64,000 bases of DNA from Malachius bipustulatus (Eukaryota > Arthropoda > Insecta > Coleoptera > Melyridae). This document shows, in pieces, positions 60,653 to 64,000 of the stretch. How positions within the stretch are numbered: the stretch's first letter is position 1; every line of letters begins with the position of its first letter. The translations under genes and the position numbers were made by a program. Below the pieces are notes generated by a model, which did no database searches, had not been told where the DNA came from, and worked only from the letters and a program-made list of their open reading frames with translations. The stretch is taken from NCBI GenBank assembly GCA_910589415.1, contig OU342633.1, forward strand, positions 19,134,858 through 19,198,857, written 5' to 3'.

Positions 60653-61604
60653 GCTTCCCATTCTGACCTAGAAGGGTGAAAATGGTACCAAATGAAAGAT
60701 AAATAGTTATTTACATTACAAGCTACGAAAGTTCACTTTTAGGTGTGAGGTGTATTTAAATACCCGAGGCGAAGCGTAGCGTAGCCGAGGGTATTTAAAA
60801 ACTCCGAGCACCTGAAAGAGCTTTCGTAGCGTGTAATGTATTAAACTTTTCATTCTCCCCTTGCCATATTGAACCATGGATTAAGAAGAAATGAGTAAAA
60901 TAATACGATTCAGTGATAACAATGGAATTATTATAAGGTGCCATGTTTTTAACATTACCATAGTAACGATAGTTTTAAATTATTAATTTATGACACTGTC
61001 AAGTTTAAAACTCTGTACCGCTATAATTTTAGAATCTTTGATCGTAGTTTAGTTCAAAATGAATTTCATTCAAGAAGCTGCAAATTCCAGTAAATCTTTC
61101 TGGAACATACAATAATAATTATTTGTATGTTCCAGAAAGATTTACTTGATTTTTTTATTGTAGTTTTACATTCAATTTTCCATCTAAATAAACGTTAATC
61201 AAACTGACATTTCTACTTTTTTGTCCAGGGCACGAAAGTTTTTCATAGCTAGCAACCACCTAGCAACCTATCACCTAGGATGTTTTACTTTCGCTTTCGG
61301 TTGCCTTATCAAGACAGAAAGTGACACTTTCGTAAAGGGGAGAATGAAAAGAATTTTGCATATTATGTGTGAACAATGTAACCATCTCAAGATGACACCA
61401 CTTTTTCTGAGTATAAGTATTGTAGATGCAGCAAAACCGTTCAGAGCGGCCAAAAATTCAATATTTTCGGTCACATCTTCAACTGTTTTCAGGCGAGTGC
61501 CAGAAAACTGGGTGTGTTCCTAAATTAATGATTGTTTACAGTAAAAAATTATTTCGTCTTTTATTCCATACCCCCATTTTCACCTCTCTATGTCAGAATG
61601 GGAA
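60653..61604. repeat. composite foldback region with nested hairpins
   Basis: The outer arms (CTTCCCATTCTGAC..GGTGAAAATGG and CCATTTTCACC..GTCAGAATGGGAA) are inverted. Nested inside are a 129-bp inverted repeat at 60712-60840 (TACATTACA..CTACGAAAG ends, centre CGAGGCGAAGCGTAGCGTAG) and a 58-bp hairpin at 61089-61146 with perfect 24-bp arms and a 10-bp loop. No coding sequence is present; it is probably a decayed TIR element. Confidence 0.6.
61089..61146. repeat. perfect 24-bp-arm hairpin
   Basis: AGTAAATCTTTCTGGAACAT.. and its exact complement are separated by 10 A/T bases. Both arms contain TTCnnGAA, the heat-shock-element dimer pattern, but this may follow simply from the palindrome. Confidence 0.6.
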
Positions 61605-62052
61605 ACGGCAGCAATTGTTTCCCTTTATCTAATGGCCAGTCTCGAAAGCTGCTTTCAAGTATTTGCTGTGGTTGATAAGAAAACAAGAATCTAGCAAACG
61701 TATATTACGGAACTTTGCAGCTATCTGTTAATGCTTGCGCACGTTTTTTTTATAAACCTAACAATTTTATTAAGATTAGTGAACCATTGATGGTACACGA
61801 ACACCTTATGGTAAATATTTATGCCACCATACGCGGTACTGGTGTAGTACATGGTACATGAAGAGAAAACAACAACTAGAATCTGAGTTTCTAAACATCC
61901 GACAGACTTTAAACAAACATACCAAATAGGTAGCTACCTACCTACCTAAAAAAAAACAAAAATTGTAAAGGATGCATTTCCTAAATGATACTCCACAAAC
62001 CTGATAAACAATAAGCTACATTTTGATTAGCAATTTGAAGCAGTAGTACTAG

Positions 62053-64000
62053 TTAAGACACATCACTGCTAACGGCTTCCGCGCTCCCATTCGTCCCCTC
62101 AGTCGAATCCCCGGCGTGCGGACTGCCGTAGTTCGCCGCCTCCTGCAACCTCATGAGCATCGTCAGTAACGGGTCACTCTCGGTGTCCGGTTGCGAGGTG
62201 GGTCCGCTCTCCAGTCCTACATCCTTGGCCGAGATACTGGTTAGACCTTGCGGAGGCGCTCCCGGCCACGGGTAGGTATCCAGGACAAACTGACAGGGAT
62301 CCGTCCAGGGTGCGCGCTTTCCGTACAGCTGCAACCCCTCACGGGCAGCTTCGCGAAGGTAGGGGGCCAGGGAGTAATTCCAGACGTCAGCAAACCATGC
62401 ACGGGATGCATCTAGTTCCAGTGGACAATCTGTAAATGAAATGTTTGTTTTGGAAAATAGTTACAAGGCACCTTTTTTTATTATCTTTTGACATTGGGAC
62501 ATAACTTCTCGTGACTGTAACCCAATAATTCTTACTGAAATCTTTATACTTACTCAAGAACAGTCTAGGTCCAATAGCCACATCTCCACTGCTCCAGGTT
62601 TCCAGGAACGCGTTCAAATGTTGCCACACTCTAGGCAGCCACCCCAGCACGGCTGCCAATTCCGGTCTCGCACCTTGCTGCAATTCTAACCCAGCCAGGC
62701 GGCGCCTAAGTACTCGCCCAAGCAACCCCCGTGCCGGCTCCATGTGCGGGGCGACGAGCACCCATCGGAAACCATGTTGAAGCTGCAAAGAAGTAGCCGA
62801 GCACGCCGACTGCGCCATCGTGCCGATCAGACAAGGCAGGTGCCTCGGCAGGGAACCCAAAGCCTCACTCAGAGGGCCCGCCTTGTGTAAGTTGTCCAGG
62901 ATGATGATCGATGGGAGGATTGTGTCGGGAGGCTGCTCGGACAAGTGGGACAGGTACTGGTGAAGTTCTTTGCTTGATTTGTTGTCGACACTGAAAAGTA
63001 AAGAAAACAATGATACATCTAATTTAATAATTACTTCCAATACTAACTTGAAAGTTGCAACGGCCTCAGCGGGATCCCTCCCTTGCGATTGTGCATGGAA
63101 CTCGGCCAGTCTAGTCGCGAGGTGCGTCTTCCCTGTCCCTGGAGCGCCACAGAGGATGAGCCTTCTATGCTCGGCGAGTAAGGAGACCAGGCGCTGAGCA
63201 ACACCTTTCGGGATGAGAGCTTCGAAAGCAAGCGCCGCGACAGGCTGTAGCACCACATGGACTGTACTAACCCGTCCTATGGCATATCCCACCGGAAGTA
63301 AATCGGGTGGACCGGAATCGGGAGCGCGTTCCGCTTCACCCAGTTTATAGCTCGCTATGGCATCGCTACCTGTTTGATTAGGAATACAAAAATCAGATTC
63401 TGATTTATGAACTTTAGCCAAGCTGCTTACCCAAGCCTAACCCTCCTCCAGGATCCAGTCTTGCTACGTGCTGTTTAAAAGCTCTCCGGACGGCGTTGTC
63501 CAATTGTGCCCATGAGGTAGACGCACCAATGGTTGTATGTGCTATAGAAATCTCTGTGATTGCATTCTCTCCAACTCCATCAGACCCGTAATGCTCCACA
63601 TAATACCTGCACAGAAATTACCGTTTAGATGGTGCAGACATTTAGATCATTTAACTTACTTTTCAAAACTTTGAGGTTGTCCGAGGTAAACAGATATCAT
63701 GATCCGTTTACCGTCTGGTTCAACGTCAGGAGGTGGTTCTTCGCAAGGTATTAGTTCACTGAGAGCGTCAATGCTGCCAGTGTTGCTCCTACTTTCTACC
63801 AGTTCCGTTGGTAAATTCGAAGTGCTACCACTCACCATCCGCTGAAGTCTTTCATTGTTCTGTTTTAAACTCAACATCTCGCTCTGGAAAAAAATAATTA
63901 TTTTAGAATCGACAATGAGGCGAGTTAAATAAAAATCTCACCCTCATTTTCATGACGGTATCTTTCAGACTTTCTAACTGATGGGCGGAACTGAGTGCTT
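62053..64000 (-). CDS. sick: neuron navigator / sickie, C-terminal part (5' end beyond the window)
   Basis: Six exons on the minus strand, in coding order: >64000-63942, 63883-63660, 63606-63431, 63369-63048, 62990-62554, 62429-62053. All have GT-AG borders and keep frame, giving about 531 visible residues. The order is a coiled coil (SAHQLESLKDTVMKMR and the following exon), a linker, then an AAA+ ATPase domain with Walker A GAPGTGKT (about residue 225) and Walker B IIILDNLH (about 288), the conserved RWVLVAPHMEP and PRVWQHLNAFLE stretches, and a C-terminal tail with MLMRLQEAANY. This matches navigator proteins (NAV1-3, fly Sickie), cytoskeleton-linked factors in axon growth and immune signalling. 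The gene converges on RasGAP. Confidence 0.93.

Larger units (their letters stand above)
54967..62052. other. RasGAP 3' flank, intergenic DNA and presumed sick 3' UTR
   Basis: No exon is recognised between the two convergent stop codons. The first 1-1.5 kb is probably RasGAP 3' UTR and downstream DNA, with several candidate poly(A) signals, none decisive. The stretch 56.4-60.6 kb is AT-rich without identifiable content, apart from a (TTAG)n-like run at about 59379-59396. A weak tRNA-like string (GGTTTTGATTCCC at 60451-60463) is not convincing. Foldback repeats occupy about 60653-61604. Confidence 0.4.

Overview
The window looks like nuclear DNA of an insect. It is AT-rich, with compact multi-exon genes, GT-AG introns of tens of bases to a few kb, and dense nested transposable elements of arthropod type. 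A beetle is my guess because of the many short TIR elements beginning CAGGGTG, but the sequence does not prove it. Only two host protein genes are recognisable, both in the right-hand quarter.

Layout. Positions 1-913 are unassigned. From 914 to 11407 lies an inverted-repeat structure whose arms (about 914-2163 and 10002-11407) enclose an LTR retroelement at 2168-9394. That element has two LTRs of 3,536 bp each around an interior of only 155 bp, with PBS-like and PPT-like sites and a 4-bp target duplication (GTAC). From 11.4 to 26.5 kb I see no genes, only repeat-derived DNA: an inverted pair of CTGATGA/GAAAC motifs, a tRNA-like sequence, several TIR/foldback elements and an array of about 160-bp units. 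At 26581-34524 (minus strand) is an endogenous errantivirus-type Ty3/gypsy element with identical 252-bp LTRs, a tRNA-Ser-type PBS, gag, pol, env and a CACG target duplication; its pol frame is broken between protease and reverse transcriptase. From 34.5 to 46 kb come a foldback element with 13 alternating motif copies, a triplicated block of about 505 bp and an internally deleted non-LTR retrotransposon with a 13-bp target duplication.

Host genes. At 46997-54966 (+) ten exons encode a complete p120 RasGAP of the RASA1/vap type (SH2-SH3-SH2-PH-C2-RasGAP, about 928 residues). Its first intron holds a 413-bp MULE-like hairpin element and a 1.5-kb TIR element that keeps part of a DUF4817-type transposase. 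At 62053-64000 (-) are the last six exons of a neuron navigator/sickie gene (coiled coil plus AAA+ ATPase), which continues beyond the right edge. The two genes converge across about 7 kb of non-coding DNA. RasGAP lowers Ras-GTP downstream of phosphotyrosine receptors, and navigators link signalling to the cytoskeleton; nothing in the sequence ties the two functionally beyond being neighbours.

Most of the interest is in the mobile DNA: the giant-LTR/mini-interior element, the young env-bearing errantivirus copy and several self-complementary elements with intact target duplications.
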